Assembly: GCA_900757145.1 (NCBI GenBank)
Contig: CAAEMT010000048.1
Coordinates: 1 to 21,205 of the forward strand
Direction of reading: 5' to 3'
DNA length: 21,205 nt
DNA from: Lachnospiraceae bacterium
GTDB lineage: Bacteria; Bacillota; Clostridia; Lachnospirales; Lachnospiraceae
Of the stretch, positions 13,411 to 20,026 are shown piece after piece. Position numbers and translations under genes: made by a program. A model generated the notes under the pieces. It was given only the letters and a program-made list of their open reading frames with translations, had not been told where the DNA came from and made no database searches. How positions within the stretch are numbered: the first letter of the stretch is position 1; every line of letters starts with the position of its first letter.

Positions 13411-16371
13411 GTGCAGGAAGAAGTAAGAAGAGGCGGTTCAAAGCGCGGGGAAATGCAGAAAAACAAGCGCAGAACAGATCGGAAGGATACGCATGAAGTA
13501 CAGAAAACTGCGTCCGCAAAGGCGGATATCGAGGCGGATCAGGTGACGGCATCCGCGCAGGCAGAGCAGGAGAAGGTGTATACAGAGGCAGAGAACAGTT
13601 CGAAGTGTGAGAATCCCGCCATACCGAAGACGAAGCTGCGTATATCCGTGCGCAATCTTGTGGAATTTATACTGCGCTCCGGCGACATTGACAATCGCAG
13701 GGGAGGTCTTGGCGAAAAAGAGGCCATGCAGGAGGGAAGCCGGATCCACCGAAAGATTCAGGGAAGGATGGGCGGAGATTACCGCGCAGAGGTGCCGCTT
13801 TTGGTCAATATAGAAGCAGAAGAGTATATTCTGACGGTAGAAGGGCGTGCTGATGGGATTTTTACGGATGTACCGGAGGGCTGCCGCGCAGATGGGAACT
13901 TTACGGCTGTGCCGGAGGGCTGCCGCGCAGGCGGGAACTTTACGGCTGTACCGGAGGGCTGCCGCGCAGGCGGTCCTGTCGGTCTGGAAACGCTGTTTCA
14001 GGAGGAAGATGACATTGAGCCGGTTTTTACGTCAGAGCTTGTATTTATTGACGAGATCAAAAGTCTTTATCGGGATGTCAGGCTGCTTGCCGAGCCGTAT
14101 CCGCTCCATCTTGCACAGGCAAAATGCTATGCGTGTATTTATGCACAGCAGCACAGTCTGGAGTATATCGGCGTACAGATGACGTACTGTAATATCGAGA
14201 CGGAAGAGATCCGCCGTTTCCAACAGATCTTTTCGGCAGACGAGCTGGAGCAATGGTTCGGGAAAGTCGTGGAGCAGTATCAGAAGTGGGCGAAGCTTCA
14301 GATCGAATGGAAGAAAGTGCGGCAATCCTCTATTGCCGGTTTGGAATTTCCGTATCCGTGGCGGAACGGACAAAAGGAAGTAGCGTCCTCTGTCTATCGG
14401 ACGATGCTTCGCAAAAAGACGCTTTTTATACAGGCTCCTACCGGAACGGGAAAAACACTTTCTACGGTATTTCCTGCGGTAAAAGCGGTAGGAGAAGGGC
14501 TGGCAGACCGCATTTTCTATGCTACGGCAAAGACAGTGACAAGAACGGTAGCGGAGGAGACGTATGAGATCCTGCGCCGCCAGGGACTGCGCATGAAAAC
14601 GCTGACGCTGACTGCTAAAGAAAAAATCTGTTTTCTGGATGAGGCGCAGTGCAATCCTGATGCGTGTCCGTATGCGAAGGGGCATTTTGACCGCGTCAAT
14701 GACGCCGTATTTGAGCTGATCTCGCAGGGCGAGCGGTTTGACCGTCCGGCGATCGAGGCGCAGGCAGAGAAATGGCAGATCTGTCCGTTTGAGTTCGGAC
14801 TGGATGTGTCGCTGTGGGCAGATGCGGTAATCTGCGATTATAATTATATTTTTGATCCGCGCGCGAAACTGAAACGTTTCTTTGCGGAGGGCGCAAAGGG
14901 AGAATACCTGTTTCTGATCGATGAGGCGCACAATCTTGTGGAGCGTGCGCGGGACATGTTTTCGGCTGCTTTGTATAAGGAAGATTTTCTGGAGCTGCGA
15001 AAGCAGGTCAAGGCGTACAGTCTCAAAATGGCGCGGGCGCTTGGCCGCTGTAATCAGTGGCTTCTTGACCGCAAGCGCGAGGAAGAAGAGCGGCAGGGGG
15101 AGGGCGGCGCGGAAAAAAACGCTGCTGCAGAGATGAACGGCGGCACGGAAAAAAATACTGTCGCAGAGATGAACGGTGGCGCAGGAAAAAGTGTTGTCGC
15201 AGAGAGAAACGGCGGTGCAGAGAAAAATACTGCCGCACAGATGAACGGCGGCGCAGGAAAAAATGCTGCAGCAGAAAAAGTCCGGCTTGGAGGAAGATAC
15301 GGAATTTCGGAAAGTGTAAGGATCTGGAACGGCGTCGGTACTTTTCCGATCTATCTGATGAATCTGTGCGGTATCATGGAAGATTTTCTGGAGGATTCTC
15401 ACGACCAGGAGCTGAATCAAAAGATTTTGGAACTGTACTTTACGGTGCGCCGTTTCCTTGATACGTGTGATCACCTGAATGAGAATTATGTTATTTATAC
15501 AGAGCTGTGCGGTGATGGAAGATTTTTGATGAAGCTGTACTGCGTTGATGTTTCGGAAAACTTGCAGGAATGTCTTGATAAGGGAAGAAGCACGATTTAT
15601 TTTTCGGCAACGTTTCTGCCAATCCAGTATTATAAGAGCCTGCTCAGCACAGCGCCGGATAACTACGCTATTTATGCGCGCTCTGTATTTGATCCGGAAA
15701 AACGCCTTGTATTGATCGGAACAGATACGAGCAGCAGATATACGATGAGAAATGCTGACGAATTTCGAAGGATGGCGGAGTACGTTTTGCAGATGATTCA
15801 GGCAAAGCGTGGAAATTATATGGTGTTTTTTTCGTCCTACCGCATGATGGAGGACGTTGCGCAGCAATTTGAAGATTTATGCTTTGAGCAAGATGAGGAA
15901 ATCGTACTTTCGTGTCAGACTGCCGGTATGGACGAAGAGCAAAGAGAAGCGTTTTTGGAGCAGTTTGAACAGCCGCATGAGCAGGGGCTGGCAGGATTTT
16001 GCGTGATGGGAGGCATCTTCGGAGAGGGGATAGATCTGAAAGCCGACCGTCTGATCGGCGCAGTGATTGTCGGAACGGGACTTCCGCAGGTGTGCAATGA
16101 GCGGGAAATCCTCAAAAACTTTTATGATCGGCGCGGCGAAGACGGATTTTTCTATGCGTATCTCTGTCCGGGAATGAATAAGGTTTTGCAGTCTGCAGGA
16201 CGTGTGATACGAACCGAAGAGGATGCCGGGGTGATTTTGCTGCTGGATGAGCGTTTTGCAGCGGTCAGATACGGCAGGATGTTTCCGGAAGAGTGGCAGC
16301 ATCCGCAGTACTGTACCTTAAAGACAGTGCGTGAAAGGGCGGAAAAGTTCTGGGAAGAACAGAGGGGATAA
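13411..16371 (+). CDS. RecB/Cas4-like nuclease fused to XPD/DinG-type Fe-S DNA helicase
   Basis: A 986-residue predicted DNA-repair enzyme. The N-terminal PD-(D/E)XK nuclease shows the full RecB-family set: His113 (GSRIHRKIQ), Asp148 (GRADGIF), Glu215-x-Lys217 (FIDEIKS) and Gln236...Tyr240 (QAKCY). The superfamily 2 helicase has Walker A QAPTGTGKT (341-349), four cysteines placed for a 4Fe-4S cluster (C407, C414, C419, C458), the DEAH box (503-506), YFSATFLP, and the C-terminal GGIFGEGIDLK and QSAGRVIRTEED motifs. Residues 1-70 are a charged, low-complexity extension; the conserved part starts at KLRISVRNLVEFILRSG. Two in-frame repeat tracts interrupt the domains. The start is GTG 13411 behind AGGGA; ATG 13453 is an alternative. 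It follows the EamA gene by 75 bases, perhaps in one transcript. Confidence 0.92.
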   Translation: MQEEVRRGGSKRGEMQKNKRRTDRKDTHEVQKTASAKADIEADQVTASAQAEQEKVYTEAENSSKCENPAIPKTKLRISVRNLVEFILRSGDIDNRRGGLGEKEAMQEGSRIHRKIQGRMGGDYRAEVPLLVNIEAEEYILTVEGRADGIFTDVPEGCRADGNFTAVPEGCRAGGNFTAVPEGCRAGGPVGLETLFQEEDDIEPVFTSELVFIDEIKSLYRDVRLLAEPYPLHLAQAKCYACIYAQQHSLEYIGVQMTYCNIETEEIRRFQQIFSADELEQWFGKVVEQYQKWAKLQIEWKKVRQSSIAGLEFPYPWRNGQKEVASSVYRTMLRKKTLFIQAPTGTGKTLSTVFPAVKAVGEGLADRIFYATAKTVTRTVAEETYEILRRQGLRMKTLTLTAKEKICFLDEAQCNPDACPYAKGHFDRVNDAVFELISQGERFDRPAIEAQAEKWQICPFEFGLDVSLWADAVICDYNYIFDPRAKLKRFFAEGAKGEYLFLIDEAHNLVERARDMFSAALYKEDFLELRKQVKAYSLKMARALGRCNQWLLDRKREEEERQGEGGAEKNAAAEMNGGTEKNTVAEMNGGAGKSVVAERNGGAEKNTAAQMNGGAGKNAAAEKVRLGGRYGISESVRIWNGVGTFPIYLMNLCGIMEDFLEDSHDQELNQKILELYFTVRRFLDTCDHLNENYVIYTELCGDGRFLMKLYCVDVSENLQECLDKGRSTIYFSATFLPIQYYKSLLSTAPDNYAIYARSVFDPEKRLVLIGTDTSSRYTMRNADEFRRMAEYVLQMIQAKRGNYMVFFSSYRMMEDVAQQFEDLCFEQDEEIVLSCQTAGMDEEQREAFLEQFEQPHEQGLAGFCVMGGIFGEGIDLKADRLIGAVIVGTGLPQVCNEREILKNFYDRRGEDGFFYAYLCPGMNKVLQSAGRVIRTEEDAGVILLLDERFAAVRYGRMFPEEWQHPQYCTLKTVRERAEKFWEEQRG
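13852..13968 (+). repeat. 39-base in-frame tandem repeat (three copies) in the nuclease domain
   Basis: Three 13-residue units, DGIFTDVPEGCRA, DGNFTAVPEGCRA and GGNFTAVPEGCRA, are encoded by 39-base repeats at 13852, 13891 and 13930. Copies 2 and 3 are almost identical in DNA. The first unit contains the catalytic Asp148, so the array grew from the conserved GRADGIF motif towards the Glu-x-Lys motif. Confidence 0.9.
15112..15279 (+). repeat. 36-base in-frame tandem repeat (about 4.7 copies) in the helicase
   Basis: Twelve-residue units EKNAAAEMNGGT, EKNTVAEMNGGA, GKSVVAERNGGA and EKNTAAQMNGGA, then a partial GKNAAAEK, are encoded at residues 568-623. They lie between the DEAH box and the later helicase motifs, where XPD-type helicases carry the Arch domain. 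The units are Ala/Asn/Gly-rich and probably form a flexible surface loop. Confidence 0.9.
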
Positions 16372-16384
16372 GTTGTTTACAAGT

Positions 16385-16413
16385 TTGACATTTAAAGTGG
16401 GAACGCATATAAT
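16385..16413 (+). promoter_or_regulatory. Consensus promoter driving the cobalamin riboswitch RNA
   Basis: A perfect TTGACA, a 17-base spacer and a perfect TATAAT. It is the strongest promoter in the window and starts transcription about 15-20 bases before the aptamer. Confidence 0.85.
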
Positions 16414-16436
16414 AAAGAGCGGTAAAAAGAAAGTAG

Positions 16437-16550
16437 AAAAAGGCATTTTCAGGAAGCAGTTGAAACTACTGCGCAAGTCCGTTACTGTATAGCCAGATAC
16501 TGGATGTCTTTTTTGGCGGGTAAGCTTCTGCGGCAACCGGAAGCTTGCTG
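16437..16550 (+). promoter_or_regulatory. Cobalamin riboswitch (compact aptamer)
   Basis: The RNA matches the conserved cobalamin aptamer core: GGAA (16452-16455), hairpin GCAGT-TGAAACT-ACTGC (16456-16472), GCGCAAGTCCGTTACTGTA (16471-16489) and AGCCAGATACT (16491-16501). A ten-pair closing stem joins AAAAAGGCAT (16437-16446) to ATGTCTTTTT (16504-16513). The optional peripheral helices usually found between ACTGT and AGCCAG are missing, as in shorter aptamer variants. A downstream hairpin AAGCTTC/GAAGCTT (16522-16546) sits where the kissing-loop partner stem is expected. CTTGCTG (16544-16550) can pair with CAGCAAG (16578-16584), an antiterminator that excludes the terminator and overlaps that hairpin. 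This layout predicts B12-induced termination. The next + strand gene is cbiL, far downstream. Confidence 0.82.
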
Positions 16551-16558
16551 GGAGAATG

Positions 16559-16598
16559 GGAGAAGATCTGTTGTCATCAGCAAGTCTTCTCCTTATTT
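16559..16598 (+). terminator. Riboswitch-controlled terminator
   Basis: GGAGAAGA (16559-16566) pairs with TCTTCTCC (16585-16592), followed by TTATTTT. The alternative CTTGCTG/CAGCAAG pairing traps its 5' arm, so the two folds exclude each other. It is the probable expression platform of the cobalamin aptamer. Confidence 0.75.
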
Positions 16599-16605
16599 TA
16601 TGTCT

Positions 16606-16625
16606 TAGGAAAGATCTTGTCACGC
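16606..16625 (+). repeat. Second copy of the post-terminator element
   Basis: TAGGAAAGATCTTGTCACGC differs by one base from TAGGAAAGACCTTGTCACGC at 9164-9183. Both copies start within about ten bases after a terminator T tract and continue into a small CGC/GCG hairpin. A weaker third copy is at 21074. The remaining stretch to 16731 shows no supportable gene. Confidence 0.65.
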
Positions 16626-16731
16626 ATCCGGCGCGCACTATTGCTCTATTTTGAAATGCAATCGTGTCAGACTGTATTGTATATGGCCGGGAAAGCGCGT
16701 GCCCTTGGCAAGGAATATCTGATAGGATAAA

Positions 16732-17277
16732 TCAGCAGGCATTTTTCTTTTTGAAATAGTAATTTAAGATACCGCCTCCTATGATAATAACAAGGGCGAT
16801 CGCGACTACTTTTTTGGCGGCTTCCTGAGGAAGTGCATCCTTTGAATCAATCGAATCGCGATGGAAGGTAAATTCATAGGAAATCTCATGGGGTGTGCCC
16901 ATAGCAGTCGTATCGGCAATGTACGTAAGGGGCTGATCGAGCTCCATGATCGGAACAGTGAATTGTGAATTGCCGCCGTCAGACGCCTCATTCAGATATT
17001 TGTTTCCGTTGACGAGCATGTAGTCGTAGTTTGGGCTGCTCCATGTCAGCTGCACATATGCTCTGGCATCTTTGACGAGCATGAGGGCAGGAGAAGCGAC
17101 GCCTGCCTTTCCGCTGCCCCCGATACAGTCAACTGCAATAGAATATTCACCATCGGCAAGGTCGATAACCATAGCGTTGTCGGATGTTTGTCCTGCCTGT
17201 ATCGGACGGCTATGAAACCCCAGAAGACAGATAGCAGTCAGAAAAAGAAAAAAGTAGGAAATTGCTGATTTTTTCAT
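16732..17277 (-). CDS. Secreted membrane-anchored protein of unknown function
   Basis: The 181-residue protein has a signal peptide (hydrophobic SYFFLFLTAICLLGF, likely cleaved after IQA near 28), an extracellular domain of about 120 residues, and a C-terminal membrane helix (VVAIALVIIIGGGILNYYF) with a basic KKK tail. The outer domain looks like a beta sandwich and contains GEYSIAVDCIGGSGKAGVASPA, WSSPNYDYMLVNGNKYL and ADTTAMGTPHEISYEFTF. I do not recognise a named family with confidence. The aromatic-rich WSSPNYDYM stretch and the position between a cobalamin riboswitch and cbiL suggest a surface ligand-binding role, perhaps for a metal or tetrapyrrole; that is inference. The ATG at 17277 follows AGGTGG on the minus strand. 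It has its own promoter, and read-through from the riboswitch would be antisense to it. Confidence 0.82.
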   Translation of the reverse strand: MKKSAISYFFLFLTAICLLGFHSRPIQAGQTSDNAMVIDLADGEYSIAVDCIGGSGKAGVASPALMLVKDARAYVQLTWSSPNYDYMLVNGNKYLNEASDGGNSQFTVPIMELDQPLTYIADTTAMGTPHEISYEFTFHRDSIDSKDALPQEAAKKVVAIALVIIIGGGILNYYFKKKNAC

Positions 17278-17330
17278 GTTTTACCACCTTATATTTCGTA
17301 TTTAAAAGAAAGATATAATAATTCTACAAC

Positions 17331-17359
17331 AATATAGCATTTTTAAAATCACCCGTCAA
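17331..17359 (-). promoter_or_regulatory. Promoter of the unknown secreted-protein gene
   Basis: On the minus strand TTGACG, a 17-base spacer and TATATT (both 5 of 6) lie about 55 bases before the start codon. This shows that the gene is transcribed independently, against the direction of the riboswitch. Confidence 0.7.
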
Positions 17360-17467
17360 TATTATGATGTCAGAATTATGGAAGCGCGGAGTTCACAATA
17401 ATTCATCAGGCATCGGTTGATCTTAACATTGTATTTTACAAAAATTAATAACAGGAGAGAGAAGAAC

Positions 17468-18166
17468 ATGAGTGGAATTTTATATGGAGTTGGAGTAGGA
17501 CCGGGCGATCCGGAATTGATGACGTTAAAAGCAGTGCGCATGATTCGGGAAAATGAAGTGATCGCAGTACCGGGGGCAAACGTACGCGAAACAGTCGCAT
17601 ACAAGATCGCTGTACAGGCAGCGCCGGAGCTTGCCGAAAAAGAGCTGCTTCCGATATATATGCCTATGACGCATGACAAGCAGGTTATGGAAGAAAATCA
17701 CCAGAAGGGCGCGCTTGAGATGGAAGCTTATCTGAAAGAGGGCAAAAATGTCGTATTTCTGACGCTTGGCGATCCTACGATCTACTCTACGTTTACATAT
17801 CTGCAAAAAATCGTCGAGTCGCACGGTTTCCAGACTGCGCTGGTAAGCGGTATTACCTCATTTTGCGCAGCTGCGGCAAGAATCAATCAGCCGTTGGTGG
17901 AATGGAATCAGCAGCTTCATGTATTGCCTGCCGTTCACCAGCTTGACAGCCGTCTGGAACAGCCGGGGACATACGTGCTGATGAAATCAGGAAGAAAAAT
18001 GGAGCAGGTAAAAGATATTTTGAGGGCGAGCGGCCGCCAGACTGTTATGGTAGAGAACTGCGGTATGGAAAATGAACATATATACCGCAGCACAGAGGAG
18101 ATACCGGATGATGCCGGATATTATTCCCTGATCGTTGCCAAAGAGCCGCAAGGGAAAGATGATTGA
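17468..18166 (+). CDS. cbiL: Precorrin-2/cobalt-factor II C20-methyltransferase
   Basis: A SAM-dependent methyltransferase of corrin-ring synthesis that methylates C20 of precorrin-2 or, in the anaerobic pathway, cobalt-factor II. The 232-residue protein has the tetrapyrrole methylase fold: LYGVGVGPGDPELMTLKAV (5-23), the TLGDPTIYSTFTYL SAM loop (about 99-112), the VSGITSFCAAAARINQPL segment (about 125-142) specific for the CbiL/CobI group, and a C-terminal YVLMKSGRKM. The anaerobic name is used because of the host type. The start is ATG 17468 with AGGAGAG upstream. No strong promoter is visible in the 190 bases before it, so it may depend on read-through from the cobalamin riboswitch. It overlaps the next gene by 8 bases. 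Other cob/cbi genes are not in the window. Confidence 0.93.
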   Translation: MSGILYGVGVGPGDPELMTLKAVRMIRENEVIAVPGANVRETVAYKIAVQAAPELAEKELLPIYMPMTHDKQVMEENHQKGALEMEAYLKEGKNVVFLTLGDPTIYSTFTYLQKIVESHGFQTALVSGITSFCAAAARINQPLVEWNQQLHVLPAVHQLDSRLEQPGTYVLMKSGRKMEQVKDILRASGRQTVMVENCGMENEHIYRSTEEIPDDAGYYSLIVAKEPQGKDD

Positions 18167-19001
18167 ATTAAGGAATCTTACAAAACAGTTTGACCAGTTT
18201 ACGGCGGTAGATTATCTGAACCTGACCATTGAGAAGGGAGAATTTTTTGGTCTGCTCGGACCAAACGGCGCCGGAAAAACTACAACGATCAGTCTGCTGT
18301 CGACACTTTTGCTTCCTACGCAGGGGGAGATTTTGATTGACGGTCAGACGCTTAGCCGGAAACGGCCGGATCTGAAGCGAAAACTCAGCGTGATCACGCA
18401 GGAATACTCCATGCGTCAGGATATGAACATGAATGAGATCATGGAGTATCAGGGCCGACTGTATTTTATGCCGAAAAAAGAAATTCGCAGGCGGACGGAA
18501 GAACTGTTGGAGTTTGCTGGTCTGATCGATTTTCGGAAAAGAAGCGTGCGGAAGCTTTCTGGCGGAATGAAACGGAAACTGATGGTCTGCCGTGCGCTCC
18601 TTACGGAGCCCGAAATCCTGTTGCTGGACGAGCCGACAGCAGGGATGGATCCGATTTCCAGAAGACAGATGTGGAATCTCCTGCGGCAGCTTAATGAGCG
18701 CGGACTGACGATCATGCTGACGACACATTATATTGAGGAAGCGCAGTCTCTTTGCGGAAGAGTCGCGCTGATGGATAAGGGAAAGCTTCAGGAAGTGAAT
18801 ACGCCGGATGTATTGATACAGAAGCTTGGGGCTTATGCAGTCGATGAAATAAGCGCCGATGGCGTCAGCAGCCGATACTTTTCGGACAGAGAAGAGGCGA
18901 TCACCTGTCTGTCTACAATAAAAGGAAAAGCTGCGCTGCGCGATACAACACTGGAAGATGTGTTTGTGGAGAGTGTAGGGAATCATTTGTCTGTAAAGTA
19001 G
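18159..19001 (+). CDS. ABC transporter ATP-binding protein
   Basis: The cytosolic ATPase subunit of an ABC-2 type exporter (DrrA/NodI/CcmA-like). The 280 residues carry Walker A GPNGAGKT (34-41), Q-loop Gln81, signature LSGGM (133-137), Walker B ILLLDEP (153-159), the D-loop and His190 (TTHYIEEAQ), and a short C-terminal extension typical of drug or polysaccharide exporters. The start is ATG 18159, inside the end of cbiL in another frame, so translation is probably coupled. An in-frame TTG at 18135 would overlap more and has no better site. The permease gene follows after 180 bases. Substrate unknown. Confidence 0.94.
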   Translation: MIELRNLTKQFDQFTAVDYLNLTIEKGEFFGLLGPNGAGKTTTISLLSTLLLPTQGEILIDGQTLSRKRPDLKRKLSVITQEYSMRQDMNMNEIMEYQGRLYFMPKKEIRRRTEELLEFAGLIDFRKRSVRKLSGGMKRKLMVCRALLTEPEILLLDEPTAGMDPISRRQMWNLLRQLNERGLTIMLTTHYIEEAQSLCGRVALMDKGKLQEVNTPDVLIQKLGAYAVDEISADGVSSRYFSDREEAITCLSTIKGKAALRDTTLEDVFVESVGNHLSVK

Positions 19002-19181
19002 CCGGAGCAGCCGGCTGTTTCAGTGAAAACATGTATTAGCACAGCTTGTCATTTGAAAAGTATAGGGTGGAAACAGTGCGGGATAAAAAGAGGGCTGGGA
19101 ACACTGCCGTAAAACGCGTGACGGCATCAGAAAAGCAGTATCATAAAGAGCTGTATCAGGAAGCAGGAGTAAAATGCATAT

Positions 19182-19913
19182 ATGGGAATCATAACGATCT
19201 TATGGGAAAAGTGGACAGAATTTAAGAGAGATTTTTACAAGATCACACTGGCCGCCATGGTAGCGCCGCTGATGTATCTGATCGTTTTTGGGATGGGGAT
19301 ACAGATCATGTCTCACGGCGAGCCGTATCTGAAGTTTCTGATTCCGGGCGTGGTTGCACTTACTACGATGAATGGGAGCTTCAATGCCATCGCACAGAAC
19401 TTAAACGTACAGAGGCTGTACGAGAAGGCATTCGATCAGGTCATGATCTCGCCGACGCCGCTGTGGCAGTTTGTGGTGGGACAGATCCTCGGCGGCAGCT
19501 TGCGCGGACTATACGCCGGATGCATCATTCTGGTGCTGACTGCGCCGGTGCGGACAGGACTCGTGTTTAACGGAATCTCGTTCTTTGTCATGTTTTTGAA
19601 TGGAGCCGTATTTTCCGCGATCGGAATCGTCGTTTCGTTCCTCGCAAAAAACCATGCGGACGTACCAAGATTTTCTAATTATATCATTATGCCGATGGCC
19701 TATCTTTGCAATACATTTTTTTCGACAGAGAAAATGCCGGGGGCGATCGGAGCATTCGTCTCAGCGCTTCCGCTTTCCAAGACGAGCGGTTTGATCCGAG
19801 GGATCGCGTCAGGTGGTGCGGCAGATATGGGGGCGATAGTAGTTTTGCTCGTGTATCTGGCAGTGTTTACAGGGATCGCGTTTTGGTTTATATATAAGAA
19901 GAAAAATCTGTAG
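19182..19913 (+). CDS. ABC-2 type transporter permease
   Basis: The membrane subunit expected to pair with the preceding ATPase. Its 243 residues start with an amphipathic WEKWTEFKRDFYKITLAA segment and contain about six membrane helices, with the ABC-2 signature region around NYIIMPMAYLCNTFFSTEKMPGAIGAFVSALPLSKTSGLIRGIA. Length is normal. The ATG at 19182 lies 12 bases after AGGAG, which is long; a better-spaced ATG at 19174 is out of frame and reads only six codons before stopping at 19194. The 180-base gap from the ATPase holds a small AGCCGG/CCGGCT hairpin (19004-19020) and no convincing gene. Confidence 0.9.
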   Translation: MGIITILWEKWTEFKRDFYKITLAAMVAPLMYLIVFGMGIQIMSHGEPYLKFLIPGVVALTTMNGSFNAIAQNLNVQRLYEKAFDQVMISPTPLWQFVVGQILGGSLRGLYAGCIILVLTAPVRTGLVFNGISFFVMFLNGAVFSAIGIVVSFLAKNHADVPRFSNYIIMPMAYLCNTFFSTEKMPGAIGAFVSALPLSKTSGLIRGIASGGAADMGAIVVLLVYLAVFTGIAFWFIYKKKNL

Positions 19914-19937
19914 AAGCTAACCTGTGGATTTTCCCCC

Positions 19938-19966
19938 TTGATTTTCAAAAAACACTTTGTTAAACT
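19938..19966 (+). promoter_or_regulatory. Probable promoter of the D-lactate dehydrogenase gene
   Basis: TTGATT, a 17-base spacer and TAAACT form a moderate promoter about 60 bases before the start codon. TTTGTTAAAC over the -10 resembles one half of a Rex redox-repressor site, but the second half is missing. Confidence 0.45.
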
Positions 19967-20026
19967 GAAAACCGAAATACAACATGAAAACTAAGGGAAA
20001 CCGGCAATAGGAAAGGAGCTTTTACT

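Noticed and set aside
15112..15279. Possible CRISPR-like array from regular 36-base spacing
   Set aside because: The repeats are contiguous without spacers and remain in frame as 12-residue protein units.
14032..15867. 611-codon open frame on the minus strand
   Set aside because: It lies wholly antisense to the nuclease-helicase gene, has no ribosome binding site or recognisable domain, and its Cys/His/Arg-rich composition is that of a shadow frame.
16545..16730. 61-codon + strand frame after the riboswitch, a possible regulated peptide
   Set aside because: It starts inside the antiterminator region, has no ribosome binding site, runs through the terminator and the dispersed element, and resembles no protein.
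18168..18986. 272-codon minus-strand frame
   Set aside because: It mirrors the ABC ATPase gene, whose motifs are complete; no independent coding signal.
19077..19235. About 50-codon frame in the gap between ABC ATPase and permease
   Set aside because: GTG start without a good ribosome binding site, overlaps the permease start, and shows no family resemblance.
19951..19970. Rex operator before ldhA
   Set aside because: Only one half-site (TTTGTTAA) is present; the inverted half TTAACAA is missing, so it is not called as an operator.
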